64,000 bases of DNA from AWTP1-13 sp963770295 (GTDB taxonomy: Bacteria > Pseudomonadota > Alphaproteobacteria > Rhizobiales > Hyphomicrobiaceae): the NCBI GenBank assembly GCA_963770295.1, contig CAVYPA010000004.1:62001-126000 (forward strand), written 5' to 3'. The notes under the pieces are model-generated. The model was not told the origin of the DNA and searched no databases. It saw only the letters and a list, made by a program, of their open reading frames with translations. Below are positions 28,124 to 36,267 of this stretch, piece after piece (position 1 is the stretch's first letter; each line of letters opens with the position of its first letter). The position numbers were made by a program, and so were the translations under genes.

Positions 28124-28948
28124 CTAGTCCCTCAGGATATCGACACCTTGGTCGTAGATCCGTTGGCCGACGTGCCCGGCCCCATGCGCGATTTCGAGCC
28201 TCCAGCCAAAATGCACTCCAAGGCTATCGGCGAGCTTCCTGCAGTGCTCGAAATGCCATAGGCCGCGCGCAAGTCGATGAGGCCCTTGGGCCATAGCGTA
28301 GTCCATCCGAGGCAGGTCCGGGGCAGAAGGATCGTTGTCAGCCTCGCCGAGTAAGATCACAAGGCGACGCCCAAGGTACCTTCGCAGATGCCCATCGTCG
28401 AGATCGAGGCCACCCATGCCGACTGGATATTCGGCGGTAAGGTCGGGCAACATATAGACCCCACAGTTTGCAGCGACCGCAGTGTCAACCGCAGGAGCCT
28501 CAGTGAGCGCGAGATATCGCAGCACATACTGAGCACCCGCGGAGTTGCCAAATAGGCCGAAGGACCTTCTGTTTGAGCCGATCGAGTTACGGACGTGCGC
28601 GAACAATCTATCTATAGTGCCAAAATTCCAATGCACTCGTGGAAGCACGGTGTTGCAGGGCGGAGGCAGACGCACTCCACCGAAGTTATAGGCATAGAAG
28701 TCAGGGAACTGGTGTGCGTCGAATTCCGGGACCAAGACTATTTGCCCGTTGCGTATACTCTGCGCAGTCATGACGTCGCGAAACTCGGCTGCAGCTCGGT
28801 CCATCCCATGCATCGCAATGACGATGGGAGCGTCGCGAACGCCAGACTGTGGGCACGAGTAGAAAACACGCATTGTCCGGCGTGCCTGTGCGGCGTTGTC
28901 GGAGTACACAAAGAGGCCGGCACCTTCGCGCAAGCGAGACTCACTCAT
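28124..28948 (-). CDS. Alpha/beta hydrolase (esterase/depolymerase-like)
   Basis: A 274-residue hydrolase. It has an oxyanion-type PIVIAMHGMDRAAAEFRDV, the nucleophile elbow FGLFGNSAGAQYVLRYL (G-N-S-A-G), an acid position in LLGEADNDPSAPD and a C-terminal His in EIAHGAGHVG, all in standard order. The layout resembles poly(3-hydroxybutyrate) depolymerase/feruloyl-esterase-like proteins, but no export signal is seen. It stands alone between two gene-poor stretches. Confidence 0.75.
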   Translation of the reverse strand: MSESRLREGAGLFVYSDNAAQARRTMRVFYSCPQSGVRDAPIVIAMHGMDRAAAEFRDVMTAQSIRNGQIVLVPEFDAHQFPDFYAYNFGGVRLPPPCNTVLPRVHWNFGTIDRLFAHVRNSIGSNRRSFGLFGNSAGAQYVLRYLALTEAPAVDTAVAANCGVYMLPDLTAEYPVGMGGLDLDDGHLRRYLGRRLVILLGEADNDPSAPDLPRMDYAMAQGPHRLARGLWHFEHCRKLADSLGVHFGWRLEIAHGAGHVGQRIYDQGVDILRD

Positions 28949-29302
28949 CGGTTGCTTCCCGACATCTGACGCGGCGACCGCTACCGGACGTGTCGAAACG
29001 GGGCAAGCTCGCCCTACGTTGTCGGCACAAACGGTCAGGAAACGGCATCGTGAGCAACATGTTGATCGCGGCTATAAGAACCCAAACCTGAGCAGTTCCG
29101 ATGGTCAACGGACTAAGGCGATGGCGAGCGTCGTTGCATTCCGTTCCGGACAAGGGAGCGCAGCAGAAAAACGCCTGCGGTATACAGGCGAGGTAGGCGA
29201 TGCGAACCGTCGCGGCATCCAAAGTTTGCCGTCCCCGGGACGAAGATAGCCGTCAGATCAGAAACTCCCGCTTATAAGACTGCGGTATCATGCTTTCCGC
29301 GA
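28949..29302. other. Intergenic stretch without a supported gene
   Basis: No gene is supported. Short plus-strand frames are antisense-like and lack ribosome sites. Confidence 0.4.
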
Positions 29303-30460
29303 TTATCGGACCCGGCCCCTTTCCTGAGCTTTGAGCTCTTCGAATCTGGCCTGTGCGTTTTTGAATTTGTCGTTGAACAGCCACATCGCATCGAGGATTT
29401 CGCGAAAAGTCGCCGAGGTTCTTGCGCGGTCCGCCTTGCCGAAAGTGAAAATGCTGTTGTTGCGCAAGAAGCCCATGATCCGTGGGTCCGAAATGCGATA
29501 GGCCGCGAAGTTGCCCGACGCGAGCGCGGCGCGCGTCGGCGTAGGGATGATCTGGATCAGCTCAAACAGCTTCATCTGATCGATCGGATCGGCAAGCATC
29601 CTTGCGATCGCCGGGATCTGCGGGAACAGGTCGGCATGGGCGTTCATCAGCGCGTTGCGCACCGCGGTCCAATGATTGAACCGCTGATCGCCATTGCCGA
29701 TGCGCGCCGCCTCCTTGTCATCACGGGCGACCAGCACAGGATCGAGTGCCGCCACCCTCGGTTTGATCACCGCCCACGCCCTGCTCCCGCTTCGGTCTTC
29801 CGTGACGCCGGACTGCAAGCTGCCCTTGTACTTGTTGGAGCGAGCATTGCCGATGTTCTGGTTGCCGTTCGTCTCCGCAAAAAATAGCCCGAGGCTGATG
29901 CGGCCTGCCGCGTCGGCGCTCGCGGCATCAAGACCCTTCGCGCGCGCAATCACCCTGCCGAGATCGACAACGTCCTTGAAGGGTGTGCTGGAGGGCTGCG
30001 CGTCTGCCGGCGGCGCCTGCATGAGACGGAAGAGCGCGGCATATTCCTCGATCAGCGGCTCGATGTCGGCGTCGAAGTAGGTCGGCGGAACGCCGAACCT
30101 ATTGGGCCGCCCGATGCGCGATGGCACGACGTCGGTGAGGTCCTTGTAGGTACTCATAACCTTGATGCGAGCGAGGTAGATGGCTTGCCCAGGAAGGTTC
30201 GGCGGCGCCTGCTTGGCATCGATCTGCGCGCGCCGCTCGGCGAGGATCTCTTTGAACTCGCGCAAGGCCTTCTCGTAGGCCGCGCCTGCTGCCGCCTGTG
30301 CTTTGGTGAGCGCGCTCGCCTGGGCCAGGGGCGTCACCAAGCCAAGACCACCGGTGCCGGCCGCACCGAGAGCCATGGCGACCGCGGTTCCTAACGCCGT
30401 GAAGATGCGCGTTGCGACGGTACTCCGCCGTGAGTGGGACATGAGTGGCTGCCGCCTCAT
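29303..30460 (-). CDS. Exported protein of unknown function
   Basis: A 385-residue protein with a long leader: a basic start (SHSRRSTVATR), a hydrophobic run (ALGTAVAMALGAAGTGGLGL) and a possible cleavage site after AQASA near residue 50. The mature part is helical, with FKEILAERRAQIDAKQ. Near residue 190 lies ISLGLFFAETNGNQNIGNAR then SNKYKGSLQSG, whose E-x-N-G-N ... K-G-x-L-Q layout is reminiscent of lytic transglycosylase cores (ES-x-G-N ... G-L-x-Q). That comparison is only an inference. Likely periplasmic. Confidence 0.6.
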   Translation of the reverse strand: MRRQPLMSHSRRSTVATRIFTALGTAVAMALGAAGTGGLGLVTPLAQASALTKAQAAAGAAYEKALREFKEILAERRAQIDAKQAPPNLPGQAIYLARIKVMSTYKDLTDVVPSRIGRPNRFGVPPTYFDADIEPLIEEYAALFRLMQAPPADAQPSSTPFKDVVDLGRVIARAKGLDAASADAAGRISLGLFFAETNGNQNIGNARSNKYKGSLQSGVTEDRSGSRAWAVIKPRVAALDPVLVARDDKEAARIGNGDQRFNHWTAVRNALMNAHADLFPQIPAIARMLADPIDQMKLFELIQIIPTPTRAALASGNFAAYRISDPRIMGFLRNNSIFTFGKADRARTSATFREILDAMWLFNDKFKNAQARFEELKAQERGRVR

Positions 30461-30546
30461 CGAAACGCAAAATCAACAGCCTTGCGGGTTTGATCGCCAG
30501 TGACAATCTTTAGCCGCGAGTAGGCTGCTTCTCCCTCGGCTCGAAA

Positions 30547-30586
30547 CCGAACTTGGGCTCAATAGGCCGAACTTGGGCTCAATAGA
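30547..30586. repeat. Two tandem copies of a 20-bp unit
   Basis: CCGAACTTGGGCTCAATAG occurs twice, at 30547 and 30567, separated by one base, giving a 20-bp period. It lies in the gap upstream of the exported-protein gene and downstream of the broken GlxA-like gene. Confidence 0.8.
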
Positions 30587-30719
30587 AGGAGGTACTCCAC
30601 CGGTGGAAGCTTTGGCAACAGGCCCACCCGCGGTGCCCTGGATCTGCGGCACTTGCGATAAAGGGAAAACTGCGAGCCAGCGAGCCTCGGAAACCGTCGG
30701 GGACCTCTAAGGATGCGCC

Positions 30720-31397
30720 GCCTCTTTGTCTGGGAGCGAGGTGGGCGCGCATCCAATCGATTAAAGCAACAAAGCGGGCTGTTTGCCCGCCGAGGTCAAC
30801 GACAGCCGAGAACTGCAGCTGGCCGCCCGGTCGGCGCTGGTGGACCACCAGCTGCTGCGCCGTCCGGCGGGCAACGACGGCGCCATGGTCGTCCTCGATG
30901 AGAGCCAACGCAAGGTCGAGCCGGCAGAAATGCCAGCCGAGGGCCAAATATCACCATCCCGGATAAAGAATTCGATCCGCATCCAGTTTAACCTCTGGGC
31001 AGCGGCGGCCGAAGTCGTCGAGGCTGGCCCAATGGGCGGTGGCGCGGCGACCGTCGAGCCGTCCAGCCATCGCCAGGAAATAGGCACCTGAGCAGACGCT
31101 GGCGGTCCGTCGCGCTCTCGTGTTCCGCAACCAGGCGGCAATTTCCTGCATGGCCGCCCTTGAGCGAGCGACGTCGCCGCCCGCCACGACAATCGTGTCG
31201 AAAGGACCGCCTCTGAGCGGCTCGCTCGACAACTTGAGCCCGGACGAACTCTCCGCGCCTCCACCACCGGGCGCCAGCAGCGCCAGCCGGTAGCTTCCGG
31301 GCCGGAAGCGCCCACAATCTCGAATGCCGTCGTCGGTCCAGCCCGCATCCAAGAGCTGGAATCCCGGGTGGATGACGACGGCGATGTCTCGGCGCAT
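30720..31397 (-). pseudogene. GlxA-type regulator (DJ-1/PfpI plus AraC), multiply frameshifted
   Basis: From ATG 31397 the minus strand reads MRRDIAVVIHPGFQLLDA, needs a shift to enter AGPTTAFEIVG, and another to reach RPGSYRLALLAPGGG, FDTIVVAGGD, then TASVCSGAYFLAMAGRLDGR and RATAHW, the DJ-1/PfpI core with its cysteine elbow. After DADRILYPGW another shift leads to LALALIEDDHGAVVARRTAQ and RFVALIDWMRAHL, the start of the AraC helix-turn-helix region, which then fades. At least three shifts are needed, so this is a decayed regulator. It diverges from the next gene. Confidence 0.7.
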
Positions 31398-31478
31398 GGC
31401 AGCATTCGCCCGATTTTTGTCATTCCAGACAGAACGCGGCGGGCGTAGGCTAGGTTTCAGCCCTATCGCCGGAGAGCC

Positions 31479-32644
31479 ATGAGCCAACTCGCGATCAACT
31501 GGCGTCAGGTCGTGTGGAGCTGCTTGGGCTGCGCTGCACTTTTGCGATGATCGGCGGAGCCTGGACTCTCTCCCTGCCGCAGGCCGAGGCTGTGCCAGCC
31601 CCGGCGCCGATTGCGAGGGAAGAAGCCGACGCCACGATCAGGGCCTTGCAGCCGCCTAAGCGCACGCGTCCCCTGATTGCGCCAATGCTGCCACTGAGAC
31701 CACCGACTATCTCATGCCGTATGGCATCTTCGGCGTGCCGACGTCGCCGACGTGGTGGCACTTGCGACGGGCCCCGGGCCGGTGATGCTCTTTCCGGCAC
31801 TCAAGGTTGAGCCGCAGGCGACGGTCGCCGATTTCGACGCGCGACATCCAGAAGGCGCCGACTACGTCATCGTGCCCGCCATGAGCCGTGACGACGATCC
31901 GGCGGCACTGAACTGGATTAAGAGCCAAGCGACCAAGGGTGCAATGATCATCGGCGTCTGCGCGGGAGCTAAGGTGATCGGTGCTGCCGGATTGCTCACA
32001 GACAAGCGGGCAAGCACCCATTGGTATTTTCTCGCGGAGTTGCGCAAGAAACATCTCGCAATCCATTATGTGGCGGACCGGCGGCTGGTTGTTGATGAGG
32101 GCGTGGCGACGACGACTGGGTATCACTGCCTCGATGCCGATGGCGCTCACCCAGATCGAGGCTATCGCTGGTCGCGACAAGGCGCAGGCCGTGGGCCGGG
32201 ATCTCGGCCTGAGGAGCTGGGACGCGCGTCACGTGAGCGCTGCCTTCAACTTCACCCGCCCGTTCGCGTTGACGGCGATCGGCAACACGCTCGCCTTCTT
32301 GGAGGCACGAACAGCTGGGCATCGAGGTTGCGCCAGGTCTCGATGAAGTGTCGCTCGCCCTTGTCGCGGACTGGTCGCGGACCTATCGCTCGCGCGCAGT
32401 GACGTTTGCCGGCACTCGGGATGCGCAACTGAGCCGCAACGGCATCCGTATTGTTCCGGATCGTGTCACCGCAAGCCGGCCTTCAAAACAGCTTCTGCCG
32501 CCGATTGAAAGTCCGAATCCGGCCACGGTATTGGACCAAGCTCTTCGCGCTATTGCCGCCCGCTATGGCGCACACACGGCCGACTTTGTTGCCATGCAGC
32601 TCGAAGGGAATGCCACGCGTCTCCTCATCGGAAAGGTCAGGTGA
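31479..32644 (+). pseudogene. DJ-1/PfpI-family exported protein, multiply frameshifted
   Basis: A full-length protein can be traced through five reading-frame segments: an N-terminal part ending SLPQAEAVPAPAPIAREEAD, then ANAATETTDYLMPYGIFGV, then VVALATGPGPVMLFPALKVE through IIGVCAGAKVIGAAGLL (cysteine elbow) to VVDEGVATTTG, then ITASMPMALTQIEAIAGRDK to TAIGNTLAFLEA, and EQLGIEVAPGLDEVSLALVA to the stop at 32644. Each junction needs a one-base change. An ATG at 31479 with GGAGAG upstream is the likely original start. It is divergent from the GlxA-like gene and was probably its regulatory partner. Confidence 0.7.
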
Positions 32645-32857
32645 GAAGCAGCTACAGGATGAAACGCCTCGATGAGGCAAGGCCTTGTGCCCGAGCGCAG
32701 GTGCCGGCGAGATCACGCATGACAAGGGCGGTGGCAGCCGTTACGGGATCTGCGTTAGGCAAATAACCAAAGCGCCAACGAATTGCTGGGGGCGCGCGTG
32801 ACTTGTTGGCTGCCGAGAAGAGTTCCGCGCGCCAACGTGATCCCCTTGTTTCGTCGT

Positions 32858-33808
32858 TCACCGATCGAAGTCGACGGCGGTGGTGTTGCCGCCACTGACG
32901 ATGACGCCGACGCGTTCTGCGGACCGCGCTTGGTAGGCCCCGGAGGTCAGTGCCGACAGCGCTGCTGCGCCACCCGGCTCCGCGACGACACGAAGCGTGC
33001 GCCAGAGTGCTAGCTGTGCCTGCCCAATCGCGTCATCGGTCACCAGCACCGTGTCATGGACATACTTCCTAGCGATCGGAAATACCAGCTCGCCGACGCG
33101 GCGCGGTGCTAGCGAATCCGCGGCCACACCGCCTGCTTCCGCTTCGACGGGACGGCCGGCTTCGAACGCTTTCGTCAGCGTTGGCGCGGTAAAGGGCTCG
33201 ACGCCAACGACCTTGATAGAGCCGCTGTACCATGCGGCAATTCCCGCGATCAGGCCGCCGCCGCCGACGGCAACCAGCAAAGTGTCGATATGCGGCGCCT
33301 GTTGATATAGTTCCATGCCTAGAGTGCCTTGGCCGAGCATCGTTTGGGGTTGGTCAAACGCGTGCACGGACATCGCACCCGACTGTTCCATCCAAGTTTC
33401 GCTTGCGGCCAGCGCGTCCGCGTAGCGATCCCCTTGGATGACGAGATCGGCACCGTATTCACGGATGCGCTGCACCTTGGCCGGCGACGACACGCTCGGA
33501 ACGAAGATTTTTGCAGGGACCTGCAGCCGCATGGCCGCATAGGCGACGGCAGCGCCATGGTTGCCTCCTGAGGCCGCGACGACGCCGGCCGCGGGCACCT
33601 TGCGCGCGAGCAAATTTGTGAAGGCCCCACGGGCCTTGAAGGAGCCGGAGTGCTGGAGCAACTCTAGCTTGAGGCAGAGCTTGCACGGGCCGAGACCGAG
33701 ATCGGTGCCGTCGACCTCTATGGTTGGCGTGCGCCGCACATAAGGCCTAATGAGCGTCTCGCACCGAGCGATCTCTTCTCGGTTCACTGCAATGAATGGG
33801 TCTGACAT
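32858..33808 (-). CDS. PLP-dependent threonine/serine dehydratase family enzyme
   Basis: A 316-residue fold-type II PLP enzyme. The Schiff-base lysine is in SGSFKARGA near residue 55, ASGGNHGAAVAYAAM is the substrate/carboxylate loop, VAVGGGGLIAGIA binds the PLP phosphate, and SGGN near the end holds the pyridine-nitrogen region. This order fits threonine dehydratase, serine racemase or hydroxyectoine utilisation dehydratase; the length without an ACT domain fits catabolic types. ATG 33808 (MSDPFIAVN) is preferred over a start two codons upstream. Confidence 0.88.
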   Translation of the reverse strand: MSDPFIAVNREEIARCETLIRPYVRRTPTIEVDGTDLGLGPCKLCLKLELLQHSGSFKARGAFTNLLARKVPAAGVVAASGGNHGAAVAYAAMRLQVPAKIFVPSVSSPAKVQRIREYGADLVIQGDRYADALAASETWMEQSGAMSVHAFDQPQTMLGQGTLGMELYQQAPHIDTLLVAVGGGGLIAGIAAWYSGSIKVVGVEPFTAPTLTKAFEAGRPVEAEAGGVAADSLAPRRVGELVFPIARKYVHDTVLVTDDAIGQAQLALWRTLRVVAEPGGAAALSALTSGAYQARSAERVGVIVSGGNTTAVDFDR

Positions 33809-34113
33809 GGCCATTCCGGAAGCTCTTGCGCGAATTCATTGTCGGTACTTTGGCATCTTGCTTGCTCACGTCCAAGCGGGTCAAGTCACGCAGGTTCTAC
33901 AAGCGCTCTAGAGGCGACATCGCCATGCCGCAGAGGGGTGGGTTGGTCGTTGCAAACCCGATCGGGAGTTGATCCGATGGGCGATCGGAAGCAGGATCGT
34001 GGTGATCCTGGCGACGCCGCTCCCTGACCTGCCACTGGAGCATATCTTTTTTCGTCAGCGGCGCGGTCGAGGCGGCATGGCTAGGGGACCTTGATGTGGT
34101 CAGTGAGGGCTCC

Positions 34114-34986
34114 ATGAGGCTGATTGATGTGCATTCGCACTGGGGCACGCGTCGCGGCTATCCGCTACAGACCGAGAAGGAGCTGGCCCAGCAGCGCGGC
34201 ACCTGGAACTCCGAGCCGACCTACCACACCGAGGCCGAGATGGCCGACCATTTTCGGCACAGCGGCGTGCGCGTTATTCTTGATCTTGGCTACGCGAAGT
34301 ATCGACCGATGCAGGAGATGCGCGCGCTGCACGACTACGGCTTCGAGACGGAGCGGGATCACGGCGATGTCATTCTCGGGCATTGGATCCACGTCGATCC
34401 GCAGCGGGCCGGAGCAGCGGGCCTCAAGGAGCTGCGCCGCTGCATCGACAAGCGCATCTCATTTCTGGGCTTTGCCGTCTCCGCCTCGCTATCACCGCCA
34501 GCGAGCGATCCTCTGTATCAGCCCTATTATGATCTGTGCACCGAAGCCGGCATTCCCGTTCTGATCTTTGTTGGCACGACCGGTTTAGGTGCCGGCCTTC
34601 CTGGCGGCGATGGCGTCATCCTTGACTATTGCCACCCGCGCCATCTCGATTGGGTGGCCGCCCATAACCCCCAGCTCAAGATCGTGGCGGCGCGGCCGGG
34701 CTGGCCCTGGCAGGCCGAGGTCATTGCCGTGCTCTTGCACAAGCGCAATATCTGGTATGAGTTGCACGGCTGGTCACCGAAGTACCACACGGCCGACCTC
34801 AAGCACGAGATTGCGCGTCGGTTGCAGGATCGCATTTTGTTTGCGGCCGACTATCCGCTGTTCTCCTATGAGCGCCTCATTAAAGACTGGCGTGCGCAAG
34901 GCTATTCAGAGGCGGTGCTTGAGAAGGTGTTTTGGCGCAATGCCGAGCGCTTTCTGACGGAGGCCGGGTTCAGGGGCCCGATTTGA
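34114..34986 (+). CDS. Amidohydrolase family protein (metal-dependent TIM barrel, ACMSD-like)
   Basis: A 290-residue metal-dependent hydrolase or decarboxylase. It opens with RLIDVHSHWG, the H-x-H-type first metal motif on strand 1, and ends with RILFAADYPLFSYERLIKDW, the strand-8 aspartate region typical of the amidohydrolase_2 group that includes ACMSD and gamma-resorcylate decarboxylase. The mid-barrel LKIVAARPGWPWQAE replaces the usual catalytic H-x-G-x-P-W with R-P-G-W-P-W, so the mid-barrel histidine is missing and activity may differ. ATG 34114 is chosen with GAGGG upstream. It is the first gene of a run of nine same-strand genes. Confidence 0.82.
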   Translation: MRLIDVHSHWGTRRGYPLQTEKELAQQRGTWNSEPTYHTEAEMADHFRHSGVRVILDLGYAKYRPMQEMRALHDYGFETERDHGDVILGHWIHVDPQRAGAAGLKELRRCIDKRISFLGFAVSASLSPPASDPLYQPYYDLCTEAGIPVLIFVGTTGLGAGLPGGDGVILDYCHPRHLDWVAAHNPQLKIVAARPGWPWQAEVIAVLLHKRNIWYELHGWSPKYHTADLKHEIARRLQDRILFAADYPLFSYERLIKDWRAQGYSEAVLEKVFWRNAERFLTEAGFRGPI

Positions 34987-34988
34987 GC

Positions 34989-35771
34989 ATGGACCTCGGA
35001 CTGAAAGGCAAGGTGGCCATCGTGGGCGGCGCCAGCATGGGCATCGGCTATGGCATAGCGCGCACCCTTGCGGCCGAAGGTAGCCGCATCGTCATCACGG
35101 CACGCCGCGAGGCCGGCCTGTTACGGGCCGCCGAGCGGCTTCGTGCAGAAACGGGTGCCGAGGTCGTTCCGATGGCGGCGGACTGTCGCCGTGCCGCCGA
35201 CTGCGCCCGCGTCGTCGAAGCAACACTTGCGGGTCTCGGCGGTGTCGATATCCTCATCAACAACGACGGCGCGCCGCCGCTTGGCCACCTCATCAGCTTC
35301 GATGACACGGCCTGGGCGCGGGCGGTAGAGCAAAACCTGATGTACGTCGTTCGGATGGCGCGTGCCGTGATCCCGCATATGATCGCGCAGCGGCGCGGCG
35401 GCGCCGTTCTTAATATCGCGGCCATCTCGGCCATCCAACCTATCGCCGGCTTTGGCCTGTCGGTGGCAACCTGGGGTAGCGTGATCGGCTATTCCAAGAC
35501 GCTGAGCCTGGAGGTCGCCAAGCATGACATCAACGTCAATACCATCTGTCCCGGCTATGTCGAGACCACACGCCTTGAGAAGGTGTTCGCGGCCGATGGC
35601 GCCGACCCGACGCTGATGCGGACCAAACTCGAGGCCGAGGTACCGATGGGCCGCATCGGCACGGTTGACGACATCGCGGCCATGGCGGCGCTGCTGGTTT
35701 CGCCGCGTGGCCGTTACACTACCGGCACGGCCATAGCCATCGACGGCGGCTTGCTCAGAGGCGTGCGCTAG
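34989..35771 (+). CDS. Atypical short-chain dehydrogenase/reductase lacking the usual catalytic residues
   Basis: A 260-residue SDR, two bases after the amidohydrolase stop. The cofactor loop VGGASMGIGYGIA and the C-terminal NTICPGYVETTRLE and DGGLLRGVR are normal. The active site is not: the usual NNAG is NNDG (ILINNDGAPP), the catalytic Ser region NISS is NIAA, and the place of the Y-x-x-x-K motif reads S-V-A-T-W before GSVIGYSKTLSLEVAK, so Tyr becomes Ser and Lys becomes Trp when VIG..K is aligned. It may bind NAD(P) without ordinary SDR chemistry, or belong to a divergent subfamily. Confidence 0.83.
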   Translation: MDLGLKGKVAIVGGASMGIGYGIARTLAAEGSRIVITARREAGLLRAAERLRAETGAEVVPMAADCRRAADCARVVEATLAGLGGVDILINNDGAPPLGHLISFDDTAWARAVEQNLMYVVRMARAVIPHMIAQRRGGAVLNIAAISAIQPIAGFGLSVATWGSVIGYSKTLSLEVAKHDINVNTICPGYVETTRLEKVFAADGADPTLMRTKLEAEVPMGRIGTVDDIAAMAALLVSPRGRYTTGTAIAIDGGLLRGVR

Positions 35772-35811
35772 CAGCCAACCATCGCAACATCCTCAACACG
35801 GGAGAGCAAGC

Positions 35812-36180
35812 ATGCCAACGGATCGCCTGGTACCAGGGCTCAAAGCGGAGCTCGTCGTGACGGTCGACGACAAGCTGGTGGTCAAGCACATGGGAGGCGA
35901 AGGTGTACTGTCCACCCCAGCCATGATCGGCCTGATGGAGCGCGCGGGCATCGAGGCGGTGCAAGCCTATCTGCCCGATGGGCACACCACCGTCGGCTTT
36001 GAGGTCAACGTCAAGCACTTCGGTGCCACGCCGAACGGCAGCAAGGTCACGGTACGGGCCGAGCTGCTCGAAATCGATGGTCGCAAGCTCCGCTTCAAGG
36101 TTGAAGCCCACGATGAGGACAAGAAAGTCGGGGATGGAACCCATCGCCGGGCGATCATAGCAATTCAGCGCCATGGCTGA
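35812..36180 (+). CDS. Hot-dog thioesterase (FlK-like)
   Basis: A 122-residue hot-dog fold thioesterase. The segment STPAMIGLMERAGIEAVQAY, preceded by GGEGVL and followed by LPDGHTTVGFEVNVKHF, matches the fluoroacetyl-CoA thioesterase/thioesterase_2 group, where a Thr/Glu/His set near the helix acts. It lies between the SDR and the acyl-CoA ligase and would either release a product from CoA or clear dead-end CoA esters. GGGAGAGCAAGC stands upstream of ATG 35812. Confidence 0.85.
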   Translation: MPTDRLVPGLKAELVVTVDDKLVVKHMGGEGVLSTPAMIGLMERAGIEAVQAYLPDGHTTVGFEVNVKHFGATPNGSKVTVRAELLEIDGRKLRFKVEAHDEDKKVGDGTHRRAIIAIQRHG

Positions 36181-36267
36181 GCCTTCCGGCCCAGCGAGCA
36201 AGGTATTTGCGGCGTCGCCCTTGCGACGCCGGCACGCGGAGGGCAGGCGTCGAGGCAGGGAGATCGT

